This document shows, piece after piece, positions 1-7,656 of a DNA stretch of 64,000 bases. The translations under genes and the position numbers were made by a program. This DNA comes from Piezodorus guildinii. Taxonomy: Eukaryota > Arthropoda > Insecta > Hemiptera > Pentatomidae. Position 1 is the stretch's first letter, and each line of letters starts with the position of its first letter. Below the pieces are notes generated by a model. The model was given only the letters and a program-made list of their open reading frames with translations. It was not told the origin of the DNA and searched no databases. The stretch is taken from NCBI GenBank assembly GCA_023052935.1, contig CM041293.1:174521600-174585599 (forward strand), read 5' to 3'.

Positions 1-279
1 GTATATGAAAGGATGGAATTTTTTATTTTTAGTATTTGAAGATTACGTTTTTATTTTTTAACATATGTATTCTTTTAATCTGCACTGTGGCCAAATGAAA
101 AATGGTTTTAATAATTTTTTAGTTATCGCTCCAGATGCTGTATAAGAGATTTTATTTTTATTTTTGTTGATATAATATTGTTGTTTTTATTTGTAAACTA
201 AAGTATGTATGTGAGATGGAATGAATGGGTCCCTGGCGTGGCTCTAAAGGCTCGCAAACCTAAAAGGAATGTGTGTTAT
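1..279. other. Left flank resembling the 3' flank of the same element
   Basis: AT-rich DNA with no gene. Around 215-275 it shares a run of short motifs (GAATGAA, TGGCGTGG, then AAACCTAAAAGGAATGTGTG) with 5860-5960 behind the last gene, in the same orientation. It may be the tail of an upstream tandem copy or part of a direct terminal repeat. The window starts too late to decide. Confidence 0.4.
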
Positions 280-452
280 GGTTTCAAGAGAGGTTTAAAA
301 CGATAAACCTGGAAACCTTAAATGAAAAAAAAAAAAAAAAACTACGTTGTGGTTCCAAGAGAGGTTTAAAAAGATAAACCTGGAAACCTAAAATGAAAAA
401 AAAAACTGCGTTTTGGTTCCAAGAGAGGTTTAAAACGATAAACCTGGAAACC
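280..452 (+). repeat. Three 38-nt hairpin repeats with poly-A spacers
   Basis: Copies lie at 280-317, 351-388 and 415-452, separated by A-rich spacers (steps of 71 and 64 bases). Each has an outer stem GGTTTC/GGAAACC and a perfect 7-bp inner stem AGGTTTA/TAAACCT around a 5-6 base loop. Weaker GGTTT...AAACC hairpins stand behind the last gene at 5879-5898 and 5920-5939. This looks like a subterminal cis-acting array; a replication or packaging role is inference. Confidence 0.6.
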
Positions 453-512
453 AACATAAAAAATAAGAAAAATAGTTTTACAAAATATTAACAACCATAT
501 TATATCAACATA

Positions 513-550
513 CCTTCTCGACGCACTCACACCTTGACGAGGTGGGAAGG
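513..550 (+). other. Left double-stem hairpin
   Basis: Outer stem CCTTC/GAAGG encloses an inner stem CACCT/AGGTG with loop TGACG. The same layout in the same orientation recurs at 6510-6547. The outer-stem pairs at stem positions 4 and 5 are swapped between the copies but still pair, which argues for a selected structure. Confidence 0.6.
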
Positions 551-710
551 CTTACTTCTAAATTATATTTAGAAAACCAAGATGAGTGCAAAAAAAAAAA
601 AAAAAAAAAATTATATATAATAGATAAATAATTTTAATATGGTACCAATTTTTAATTTGAAAAATTCTATTAACGAAGATTAGTCGATAAATTTCAACCA
701 CGTCGGTAAG

Positions 711-747
711 TATAAAAGGAGAGGTCAAAGTGCGATTCTTTTCATTT
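711..747 (+). promoter_or_regulatory. TATA-Inr promoter of the ATPase gene
   Basis: TATAAAAGG at 711-719 and an initiator-like TTCATTT with its A at 744, 33 bases downstream. Transcripts from here would begin after the GTG at 730, so the ATG at 754 is the natural start. Confidence 0.6.
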
Positions 748-753
748 AACATC

Positions 754-1443
754 ATGCGCTTGGTAAAGCAACATACTACGATCCGTATTCATAATCTGGA
801 CGGAGGCGCTCCAATTAAGAAAGAATCTAGGCACGGTTTACTATTTCCTGATTCGATTCGATGTTTAATATGCGGTCCCTCCAATTGTGGTAAGACTAAT
901 CTTATGCTAAGCTTAATTTATGACTCAAAGGGATTAAAATTTGAAAATATCTATTTGTTCGCAAAATCCTTACATCAACCTAAATATAGAGAGTTAGCGC
1001 AAATATTAGAACCTTTAACTGATATCGGGTTTTATCAATATGAAGATAACTCACAAGTTCCTCCGCCCAAAGAGACACTACCCAACTCAGTCTTTATATT
1101 CGATGATATTGCCTGTGACAAACAAGATAATGTGAGATCATACTTTTGTATGGGGCGCCATAACGGTGTTGATATATTTTATCTGAGCCAGAGTTATACT
1201 AGAGTCCCAAAACATTTGATTAGAGAAAATGCTAACTTTCTTATACTCTTTAGACAAGATGAATTAAATCTAAGACGAATTTATGATGATCATGTCAATT
1301 CAGACATGTCATTTCAAACTTTCAAAAAGGTTTGCCAATGGTGCTGGAAAGACGACAGGTACGGATTTTTAGTCTTGGACAAGGATAGACAAATTAATGA
1401 TGGAAGGTATCGAAAGGGTTTCGAGGCCTATATAATACCGTGA
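754..1443 (+). CDS. A32/FtsK-HerA-like DNA packaging ATPase
   Basis: A 229-residue protein if started at the ATG at 754; an upstream GTG at 730 is in frame but lies before the predicted transcription start. The Walker A loop GPSNCGKT is at about residues 41-48, and a Walker B run of hydrophobic residues ending in DD (VFIFDD) is near residue 117. A QS-containing motif after a serine-rich turn (YLSQSYTRVP) resembles the sensor region of A32-type ATPases. In polintons and related dsDNA viruses this enzyme pumps DNA into the capsid. The frame is fully open and within the usual family size. The next gene starts 33 bases after its stop, and that gene's TATA box lies in the last codons here. Confidence 0.85.
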   Translation: MRLVKQHTTIRIHNLDGGAPIKKESRHGLLFPDSIRCLICGPSNCGKTNLMLSLIYDSKGLKFENIYLFAKSLHQPKYRELAQILEPLTDIGFYQYEDNSQVPPPKETLPNSVFIFDDIACDKQDNVRSYFCMGRHNGVDIFYLSQSYTRVPKHLIRENANFLILFRQDELNLRRIYDDHVNSDMSFQTFKKVCQWCWKDDRYGFLVLDKDRQINDGRYRKGFEAYIIP

Positions 1444-1464
1444 GGTGTTGGGTCAAGCTCATTC
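1429..1464 (+). promoter_or_regulatory. TATA-Inr promoter inside the end of the ATPase gene
   Basis: TATATAATA at 1429-1437 lies within the last codons of the ATPase gene (stop 1441-1443). An initiator-like TCATTC follows with its A at 1461, 32 bases from the TATA start, ahead of the ATG at 1476. Confidence 0.55.
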
Positions 1465-1475
1465 CCTAGTTAGGC

Positions 1476-2441
1476 ATGGAAGAGTCAACTAGTGATGTAG
1501 TAATGCGTGAAATAATCGAGACCAGGAAGGTTATACAGGAAAAGTGTAATTTATTGAAAAGGAGTCGAGAAGAGACTGATGAATATTTGAAATTGAAGTA
1601 TAAACCTTTATTGAAATCTATGGAAAGACTAGCGAGTAAGCAGGAGGTTAAAATTCCCCCCTCCGCCCAATGTGAAATTCGAAAGAAGGAAGAAGAAGAA
1701 GAAGAAATTCCTCATATTCCATCAAAAATGCCTAAATATTGTCTAGAACAATCGTCACTAACAGATACAACACCAAAGCCTGGGCCTTCTAAAATATTTA
1801 CTCGTCGTTTAGAGCACGTTTGGGAAAGTACACCAATTCTAAAGTCGGAAGAAGAGTGTGAGCCACCGAAAACCCCACTGCAGGAGGTGAGAGAAGCAAC
1901 TCAAACTCCTAAAGGAGAAGAAATGTTACAAAAATATTTAGAAAAGATTGGAAATATATCCTCAAAGTATATAATAAAGCTTGTGAACAATGACATTAAA
2001 GATCTGGATACTGTATATGGAATCAAATATGATGGTCACAAGTTTACCATCGGCGATACAGTGATTTCTATCAATGAAGATATTCTTACTATAGGTGATG
2101 ATATCTATCATGGTACACCAGGTCTCTTCGAATTGTTATTTATAAAAAATCCGAATCTTTCATTCGTTAAACAAAGTGATTATGCTTTGTATAAAAAGAT
2201 TTTGATGCAAACTAATGCACATTTCGAGGGACATAGCCCAAGCGGTAATATGATAAGACTTAAAAATTACCCCAAATACAAAAATGTTATCTCAAAATTG
2301 TTCAAATCAAAAAGCGGTACAGGCATTGTTGATCCAAACGTATTAGTTAATCGAATGAGATATTTGATTGGCTCTCAAACAGGTAAGGGTGAGATCTTGG
2401 GAATAGAAGCTCAACTTAGAGAAGGGGGTATAATAGTGTAG
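1476..2441 (+). CDS. Conserved polinton-associated protein, function unknown
   Basis: A 321-residue protein. Residues 1-60 are charged and probably coiled coil. Residues 60-150 are low complexity, with a run of glutamates and many Pro, Ser and Lys. The C-terminal half (about 175-290) looks globular, including the phrase GLFELLFIKNPN and a stretch around residues 246-260 with TNAHFEGHSPSG. From memory this resembles the arthropod domain family Pfam lists as DUF8207; that is unverified. Its place between the ATPase and integrase genes suggests a structural or packaging role, but no motif shows one. The frame is intact. Confidence 0.7.
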   Translation: MEESTSDVVMREIIETRKVIQEKCNLLKRSREETDEYLKLKYKPLLKSMERLASKQEVKIPPSAQCEIRKKEEEEEEIPHIPSKMPKYCLEQSSLTDTTPKPGPSKIFTRRLEHVWESTPILKSEEECEPPKTPLQEVREATQTPKGEEMLQKYLEKIGNISSKYIIKLVNNDIKDLDTVYGIKYDGHKFTIGDTVISINEDILTIGDDIYHGTPGLFELLFIKNPNLSFVKQSDYALYKKILMQTNAHFEGHSPSGNMIRLKNYPKYKNVISKLFKSKSGTGIVDPNVLVNRMRYLIGSQTGKGEILGIEAQLREGGIIV

Positions 2442-2464
2442 CGCAGATGAGAAGATTAACAGTA
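2429..2464 (+). promoter_or_regulatory. TATA-Inr promoter overlapping the preceding stop region
   Basis: TATAATAG at 2429-2436 lies in the last codons of the upstream gene (stop 2439-2441). ACAGTA follows with its A at 2461, 32 bases on, and the integrase ATG is at 2469. Confidence 0.55.
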
Positions 2465-2468
2465 CGTC

Positions 2469-3398
2469 ATGGCATCCGTTAAAGAGCAGATCGTGCATGA
2501 ATTGCACAAACCTGCTAGGAGGGTTTTTAAAAGAAGATCTGTATTACTCAAAGGTATTGATGATTTATGGCAGGCTGACTTGGTTGAAATGATTCCTTAT
2601 GCTAAATTTAATAAAGGTTACAAATATTTGCTCACTGTAATAGATTGTTTTTCTAAATATGCTTGGGTAGTGCCTATCAATAATAAAACTGCGTCTGTAG
2701 TGTGTCAAGGTTTCGAGAAAGTATTATCTGAGAGAAAGCCAAAGAATTTGCAAACAGACAATGGTAAAGAGTTTTATAACCAAGTATTTCGAAAACTCAT
2801 GACATCTTGTAATATCAATCATTATTCAACATATAGTAACCTAAAAGCATCAATAATAGAAAGGTTTAATCGCACTCTAAAGTCAGCCATGTGGAAAAAG
2901 TTTAGTATACAAGGCAACTACAATTGGCTTGTAGTACTGCCGGCATTAGTAGACAAATATAATAAAACAAAACATAGTACAATCAAGATGGCACCGGCAT
3001 CCGTTCATGGATTTAAGATTGAAGCAAAACTAATAAAAGAAGTTTATTCTAAGAAAACGAGTACAAAAAAGACTGCAAAATTTAAAGTTGGCGATCATGT
3101 AAGGATATCAAAGTATAAAGCACAGTTTGCGAAAGGTTATCAACCATCATGGTCTACAGAAATATTTACTATAGCTGAAGTGAAAAAAACGGTACCTATC
3201 ACCTATCATCTGAAAGATGATCGCGGAGACACCATTGCTGGTGGTTTCTATCTAGAGGAATTGCAACTTGTTAAGCATCCTAATTGTTACCTTGTAGAAA
3301 GAGTTGTAAAAAGGAAAGGTAATAAAGCTCTAGTGAAGTGGCTAGGTTTTGACAGTTCTCATAATTCATGGGTTGATAGCAAGAATGTGGGTATATAA
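2469..3398 (+). CDS. Retroviral-type integrase with C-terminal chromodomain
   Basis: A 309-residue polinton-type integrase that would insert element DNA into the chromosome. The catalytic D,D,E triad is visible: D37 in WQADLVEM, D97 in LQTDNGKEF and E131 in SIIERFNRTLK, with 33 residues between the last two. A C-terminal chromodomain (about residues 272-307, containing VKWLGF and the aromatic W of NSWVD) could tether integration to modified histones. No N-terminal HHCC zinc finger is obvious. The frame is open and the start ATG sits 8 bases after a good initiator. The stop TAA forms part of the next gene's TATA box. Confidence 0.88.
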   Translation: MASVKEQIVHELHKPARRVFKRRSVLLKGIDDLWQADLVEMIPYAKFNKGYKYLLTVIDCFSKYAWVVPINNKTASVVCQGFEKVLSERKPKNLQTDNGKEFYNQVFRKLMTSCNINHYSTYSNLKASIIERFNRTLKSAMWKKFSIQGNYNWLVVLPALVDKYNKTKHSTIKMAPASVHGFKIEAKLIKEVYSKKTSTKKTAKFKVGDHVRISKYKAQFAKGYQPSWSTEIFTIAEVKKTVPITYHLKDDRGDTIAGGFYLEELQLVKHPNCYLVERVVKRKGNKALVKWLGFDSSHNSWVDSKNVGI

Positions 3399-3427
3399 GG
3401 CTTGTCAGCATTACCTCTGTATCAGTT
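3392..3427 (+). promoter_or_regulatory. TATA-Inr promoter of the protease gene
   Basis: TATATAAG at 3392-3399 contains the integrase stop codon (3396-3398). A consensus arthropod initiator TCAGTT follows at 3422-3427 with its A at 3424, 32 bases downstream. The first ATG after it is at 3432. Confidence 0.65.
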
Positions 3428-3431
3428 GACC

Positions 3432-3892
3432 ATGAAACGTGTTACAAACAAGAAGAAAAAGATGCGAGTCATTTCCACGCCAAAGAGGATCGGGGGAAAT
3501 GTACATCGGTTGAAAACTAAAGCCAAAGAGATCTTAAAAACTTTTCCTCGCCAAAGGCTAAGCAATTTCGACTTACTCAGATTAGCAAAACTTCATAAAG
3601 TGTGCCGTTTTAGAGGAGTTTTTATGGTAGATGAATTTCCTACAAAGCCGTGGAAATCTGAACGTGGTATTTTTAATTTAGACAATAGTAATGGTAGAGG
3701 AACGCATTGGGTCAGTTACAAGAAAAGAGGAAAATACGTTCAGTTCTTTGACAGCAGTGGAGAAAAACCGCCAAGTGATTTCGTCGGTACATGAAAGATT
3801 GCCGAATTTCATTAAATAGAAAACAATTCCAGAAAGTAGGTTCAAACAACTGTGGTCAGCTTTGTTTACTCTTCCTGCTTGATCTTATATAA
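3432..3892 (+). pseudogene. Adenain-like cysteine protease, one frameshift
   Basis: Starting at the ATG at 3432 (an earlier in-frame TTG lies before the predicted transcription start), the frame runs to a stop at 3792-3794. The rest of the protein continues in another frame to a stop at 3890-3892. The catalytic set of the C5/C48 (adenovirus protease, Ulp1-like) fold is present across both parts: H in GTHWVSY, D in FFDSSGE, and the nucleophile in NNCGQLCLLFL after the shift near 3784-3790. In polintons this enzyme matures capsid proteins. A single indel separates the parts, so either recent decay or an assembly error is possible. Its final stop codon overlaps the TATA box of the next transcription unit. 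Confidence 0.75.
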
Positions 3893-3922
3893 AAGGGGTT
3901 ATAACAAAGGAATGTCAATTCA
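3886..3922 (+). promoter_or_regulatory. TATA-Inr promoter of the small-ORF/capsid unit
   Basis: TATATAAAAG at 3886-3895 overlaps the displaced stop of the protease. TCAATT with its A at 3917 (31 bases on) or TTCAGC with its A at 3922 could be the start site. The first ATG is at 3937. Confidence 0.6.
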
Positions 3923-3936
3923 GCAGTCAGACAGCG

Positions 3937-4098
3937 ATGGGGTTGGACTTTAAGAAAGTACATAAAAGCGCATCTACAGAGAGAAAAAGTATCATTCCAG
4001 TGAAAGCCATTGTTGAGTGCACATCGTTAACTGCGAGCAATATTAGATTTCTTCAAACCGCAGGATATTACGTTTTATCGTCAACATGGAAATATTGA
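3937..4098 (+). CDS. 53-aa small protein preceding the capsid gene
   Basis: The first ATG after the predicted transcription start opens a 53-codon frame that overlaps the start of the capsid-like gene by 13 bases in another frame. The protein begins MGLDFKKVHKS, is basic and has a hydrophobic C-terminal third. No domain is recognised. Its placement right behind a promoter and its overlap with the next ATG suggest a real gene whose stop lies just past the next start, allowing re-initiation. Alternatively it is a leader ORF regulating capsid translation. Confidence 0.5.
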   Translation: MGLDFKKVHKSASTERKSIIPVKAIVECTSLTASNIRFLQTAGYYVLSSTWKY

Positions 4099-5321
4099 AT
4101 TTGGAAGAAGCTGGTACTTTTGATAATTCAGTTGAAGGGATTGAATTTCATTCTCATCATCCTTATTCGTCAACAAATCTTCAGCCAGGGGATGAAATAC
4201 GCATCAGTCTGCAACATCAAGATTTATACACACTACCTAGTCAAAGCCTGCTGTATGTAGAAGGAAGATTTCTAAAGCAGGATGGTTCAGCAGTTCCCAT
4301 TGCGTCAAAATTATCAAACAACATGTTTGCGTTTTTGTTTGATGAAATAAGGTACGAATTGAGTGGAGTCGAAATAGACCGTGTGAAAAATCCTGGAATC
4401 ACTTCAACTTTGAAAAATCTAGTTTCGCTCAAGGGAGGTTCCCAGTTTTTGGATAATTGGGGATGGTGCTATCCACAAAGTGATACATTAAACATTACAT
4501 CGGCAGAGGGGTGTTTCAACCTATGTGTTCCTTTATCATCCCTTCTTGGCTTCTGTGAGGATTATCAGAAAATCGTAATGAATGTAAAGCAAGAACTGAT
4601 ATTCATAAGAAGCAGACATGATGAAAATTGCTACATCACTAGCCAACCAGTAACTGGGACTGATGCGTTAGAAAAGTGTAAAATAGAACTGGATAGGCTA
4701 TGCTGGAAGCTACCTTATGTTACTGTAAACGAACATCAGAAGCTGGCTTTGATGCGTCATCTCAAATCAGAAAAAATATTTTCACTAGCCTTTAGAACCT
4801 GGGAACTTTACGATTATCCTTTACTGCCAGCAAGTCAGAGACAAATCTGGCCAGCCAAAACATCCAGCCAGCTAGAAAAACCGCGTTATGTAATATTAAC
4901 TTTTCAAACTGGAAGACTGAAAAATTCTCAAAAAGATGCAAGCCACTTTGATCATTGTAATATTTCCAATGTTAAATTGTTTCTAAATTGTAAAGCTTAT
5001 CCGTATGATGATTTAAATATAGATATGTCGTCAAATCGGTTCGCTTTGCTCTATCATATGTATGCTTTATTTCAAAATTCTTATTATGGTGGACAAATGC
5101 AACCTTTGTCCTCTTTACAAAACTTTAAAGATAAATCACCTTTAATTGTAATAGATTGCTCAAAGCAGTCTGAATCTATAAAAAGTGGACCAGTCGATGT
5201 AAGATTAGAATTTGAATCGAAAATTTCATTCCCGGCAAATACTACAGCATATTGTCTAATTATACACGATAGACTCGTAGAGTATAATCCTCTAATTGGT
5301 ACAGTTCGACGAATGGTATAA
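4086..5321 (+). CDS. Double-jelly-roll capsid-like protein
   Basis: A 411-residue protein with an unbroken frame. Its N-terminus (MEILNLEEAGTFDNSVEG, then a YSSTNLQPGDEIRI strand) is characteristic of the arthropod polinton-associated family described as double-jelly-roll-like, inferred to be the major capsid homologue. The body is beta-rich with few charged runs. The usual polinton capsid gene is longer (over 500 residues), so this is a short member. It starts inside the end of the 53-aa ORF, and its TAA stop is part of the next gene's TATA box. Family assignment is from memory of sequence style; the structural fold is inference. Confidence 0.75.
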   Translation: MEILNLEEAGTFDNSVEGIEFHSHHPYSSTNLQPGDEIRISLQHQDLYTLPSQSLLYVEGRFLKQDGSAVPIASKLSNNMFAFLFDEIRYELSGVEIDRVKNPGITSTLKNLVSLKGGSQFLDNWGWCYPQSDTLNITSAEGCFNLCVPLSSLLGFCEDYQKIVMNVKQELIFIRSRHDENCYITSQPVTGTDALEKCKIELDRLCWKLPYVTVNEHQKLALMRHLKSEKIFSLAFRTWELYDYPLLPASQRQIWPAKTSSQLEKPRYVILTFQTGRLKNSQKDASHFDHCNISNVKLFLNCKAYPYDDLNIDMSSNRFALLYHMYALFQNSYYGGQMQPLSSLQNFKDKSPLIVIDCSKQSESIKSGPVDVRLEFESKISFPANTTAYCLIIHDRLVEYNPLIGTVRRMV

Positions 5322-5352
5322 AATGGGGTGAATCCTTTGCTCAGTGTTCAGT
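5317..5352 (+). promoter_or_regulatory. TATA-Inr promoter of the last gene
   Basis: TATAAAAT at 5317-5324 includes the capsid gene stop codon (5319-5321). Two TCAGT initiators lie at 5341-5345 and 5348-5352; the second has its A 33 bases from the TATA start and touches the ATG at 5353. Confidence 0.6.
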
Positions 5353-5862
5353 ATGGCTACGGCAAGCGGAGCGATAGTAGACTTTCAGTGCTTTGTCGAT
5401 AGCCTGGGAGGTTATATTATTAAAGAGTTTTCTCTGTTTGATCAAGCTTACAAGTCTTCAAGGCATTGGATTTTTAAGCCACCAAATGAATATAAACCAA
5501 CCGATAAAAGTATAAGAACGAATTATTGGTTGGAAAATTACTATCATAAAATCAAATGGGATTCTGGAGAAGTTGAGTATGGCATCATTTTATAACATTT
5601 TCAACTACATTGACCTTAAATATAAATTTGTTTTCGTTAAGGGCCTAGATAAGAAAATGTTTCTATCACGAAATCTCCATCATTGTACTATAATTAACTT
5701 GGAAGATTTTGGCTGTCCAAAATAGAATCACTAATTTTAGATGAGCAAGGCAGCCATTGCATAGTACACAATTTTTCGAAAGAGAAATGTACACAGTATC
5801 GCACAAATGCTTTGTCTGCATGGATGAATAAAAATGTGTTTAAAGCTATTCACCATGAATGA
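5353..5862 (+). pseudogene. Polinton-associated accessory protein, two frameshifts
   Basis: The ATG at 5353 opens a frame to 5595 beginning MATASGAIVDFQCF. Homologous-looking sequence continues in a second frame from about 5590 to 5729 and in a third from about 5720 to the stop at 5862. The N-terminal IVDFQ strand and a later FVKGLDKK segment resemble an uncharacterised family I associate with this element type in arthropods. An RNase H-like nuclease fold is conceivable but not shown. The last part keeps a Cys-His pattern followed by an A-W-M helix end. With two indels this copy is probably not functional unless the assembly is wrong. Confidence 0.6.
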
Positions 5863-6509
5863 AAGGGGTCACTGTCACGGTTTGAACACCTATAAACCCT
5901 GAATGAAGGTCAATGGCATGGTCTAACAGCCTCTAAACCTGAATGTGTGAGTGAATGTGTGGTGAATAGAATAACCCTGCAGAATAATTTCGATGCTCAT
6001 ATTTCTCTTTCAAATACATGAACAAAAAATTTAAGAAGAAAAGAAATGTTTTCTTATCTTTGGCTTAATCGAAAATATCTTAAGCACATTATTTCATATG
6101 TACTTCATACACCGTTTCTGATTTGCCATACTCTTCCGACCATCCCAAAAGATTCTCGTCATGAACTGACCTATTACAAAAAAAAAAAAAGAAAAGGATA
6201 TGTTTTATTTAATTCTACATTGTATTACATAGAAGATGACATTTTATGTTTATATAAATTCAGATTTTTTATTTGCTTTATTTTACTTTTAATTTTATTA
6301 TAAAAATGTTTCATTTAATTATTGATTGTATCACATAGAAGATTATATTTTATTTTTATTTTTTACGAATTCAGATTTTTATTTTTTCGTTTAATTTTAT
6401 TTAAAAAATGAAATTGTAAAAAAAATATATAATAAAACTAATAAATTTTAAAAAAATTCACACAAAAAGCTAAAAAATTATTAAAAAAAAAAATTAAAAA
6501 AAAACAAAA
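5863..6509. other. Right flank of the polinton-like element
   Basis: Starts with two GGTTT...AAACC-type hairpins (5879-5898 and 5920-5939) and then turns extremely AT-rich with poly-A runs. The open frame at 6046-6303 is a by-product of low-complexity DNA: it has no recognisable domain and no promoter of the kind seen upstream. GAAGAT-plus-T-rich segments at 6233-6280 and 6338-6380 repeat each other and also resemble 38-80. Confidence 0.5.
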
Positions 6510-6547
6510 CCTCTTCGATGTACCTTTACCTTGACGTGGTGAAGAGG
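6510..6547 (+). other. Right double-stem hairpin
   Basis: Outer stem CCTCTTC/GAAGAGG (7 bp) and inner stem ACC/GGT around TGACG. It matches the left hairpin in layout, loop and the GGCTTA that follows, with 13 differences in 43 positions, several of them compensatory. Confidence 0.6.
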
Positions 6548-6557
6548 CTTAAGGCTT

Positions 6558-7139
6558 AATGCCGAACAAAAAAAGGTACAACACTTTACTTAATAATAAT
6601 ATTAATTACTTAATATTATAAACTCATTTAATAGGAAACCATTACGATGTAGTATATCATTATTATAATTCACAACTATATTATTATTATTTACACTAAA
6701 GTACATCAAATAATATTAATTTGTTTTCGTTCGAGAGCATTAACGTCATCATTGTTTATTTCTTTCGGAAGAATTAAGGATTATAGCGAAGTTAGGTAGA
6801 AGACCGAAGCCGGCCGAGATTAGACGAACTCTTCCGAAAACATCGCTAATAGCAATTCTATAGCAGAATTGTTAATGATAAGTAAATAATACATATAAAA
6901 GTTAAAAAATGGTCTAAGAAGATGAGAAAATAACTAAAAATGTTGAAAAAATATATAAAAAATTATACTCGCCTACCGAAATAGGTACAAGTTTTATATT
7001 ATTATATATTTATACACTATCAGTACAAATTTGATGTTTACGTCTTAAATTAAGCTTGTTTACGATTAAATCTTTTTACTATACTAAGACATGAAACGTA
7101 CAAGGTCCGCATTATATTTATATATATAATAATGCTTCA
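6558..7139. other. AT-rich spacer, no gene seen
   Basis: No coding signal. A short inverted repeat, TTTCGGAAGA at about 6761-6770 and TCTTCCGAAA at about 6829-6838, brackets some 60 bases and could be a small foldback. Confidence 0.4.
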
Positions 7140-7525
7140 AAGTCTCAGAGCTTAAGGAACCTTTTATCGCTATTTAAATAGTAGGATTAAGAATCAAAGT
7201 TCAAAGCTGTATAGGATTAAAAATCATTACACATAGGAAGATAATAGTCCATAGTCCAAGAGCTTAAGGAACCTTTTATCGCTATTTAAATATTAGGATT
7301 AAGGATCAAAGTTCAAAGCTGTACAGGATTAAGAAGCCGTATAATTATGTTTATATTAAAGGCATTAAGAAGGTTCAAAGTCCATGTTTACGTTTAAGCT
7401 TAAGGAACTTTTTATCGCTACTTAAAATGTAGGATTAAAGATCAAAGTTCAAAGCTGTATAGGATTAAGAAGCCCTAGAACGATGTTTATATTAAAGGCA
7501 TTAGGAAGGTTCAAAGTCCATGTTT
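7140..7525 (+). repeat. Degenerate tandem repeat, about 110-135 bp
   Basis: Three diverged copies of a unit with the phrases AGCTTAAGGAACCTTTTATC, GGATTAA and AAAGTTCAAAGCTGTA begin near 7150, 7258 and 7393. A linker with GTTTATATTAAAGGCATTA occurs twice (7346 and 7481). Confidence 0.6.
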
Positions 7526-7656
7526 CCGTTTCACATACCTGCATGCTTCAACATGATTCAAATTGTACTTTCGCTAACCTGTTTTTACATGATTCGACAT
7601 GTCGGTGCATGCTCGAACCGGTCAGGTATAATCATCCTATATTAAAAAAAAACAAA

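Larger units (their letters stand above)
513..6547 (+). mobile_element. Polinton-like (virus-like) element without DNA polymerase
   Basis: Seven genes lie head to tail on the + strand between two related hairpins at 513-550 and 6510-6547. Packaging ATPase, retroviral-type integrase, adenain-like protease and double-jelly-roll capsid-like protein together are the diagnostic core of Maverick/Polinton elements and related adintoviruses. No protein-primed DNA polymerase B, which complete polintons carry, can be seen anywhere in the window, and the module is about 6 kb instead of 15-20 kb. The ATPase, second protein, integrase, small protein and capsid-like frames are open; the protease and last gene are frameshifted. 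True ends and target duplication were not found, so the hairpins are only working limits. Calling it non-autonomous is inference. Confidence 0.75.

Noticed and set aside
6046..6303. 85-residue open frame behind the polinton genes
   Set aside because: Composed of AT-driven Tyr/Phe/Leu/Lys codons, no TATA-initiator pair like the other genes and no domain.
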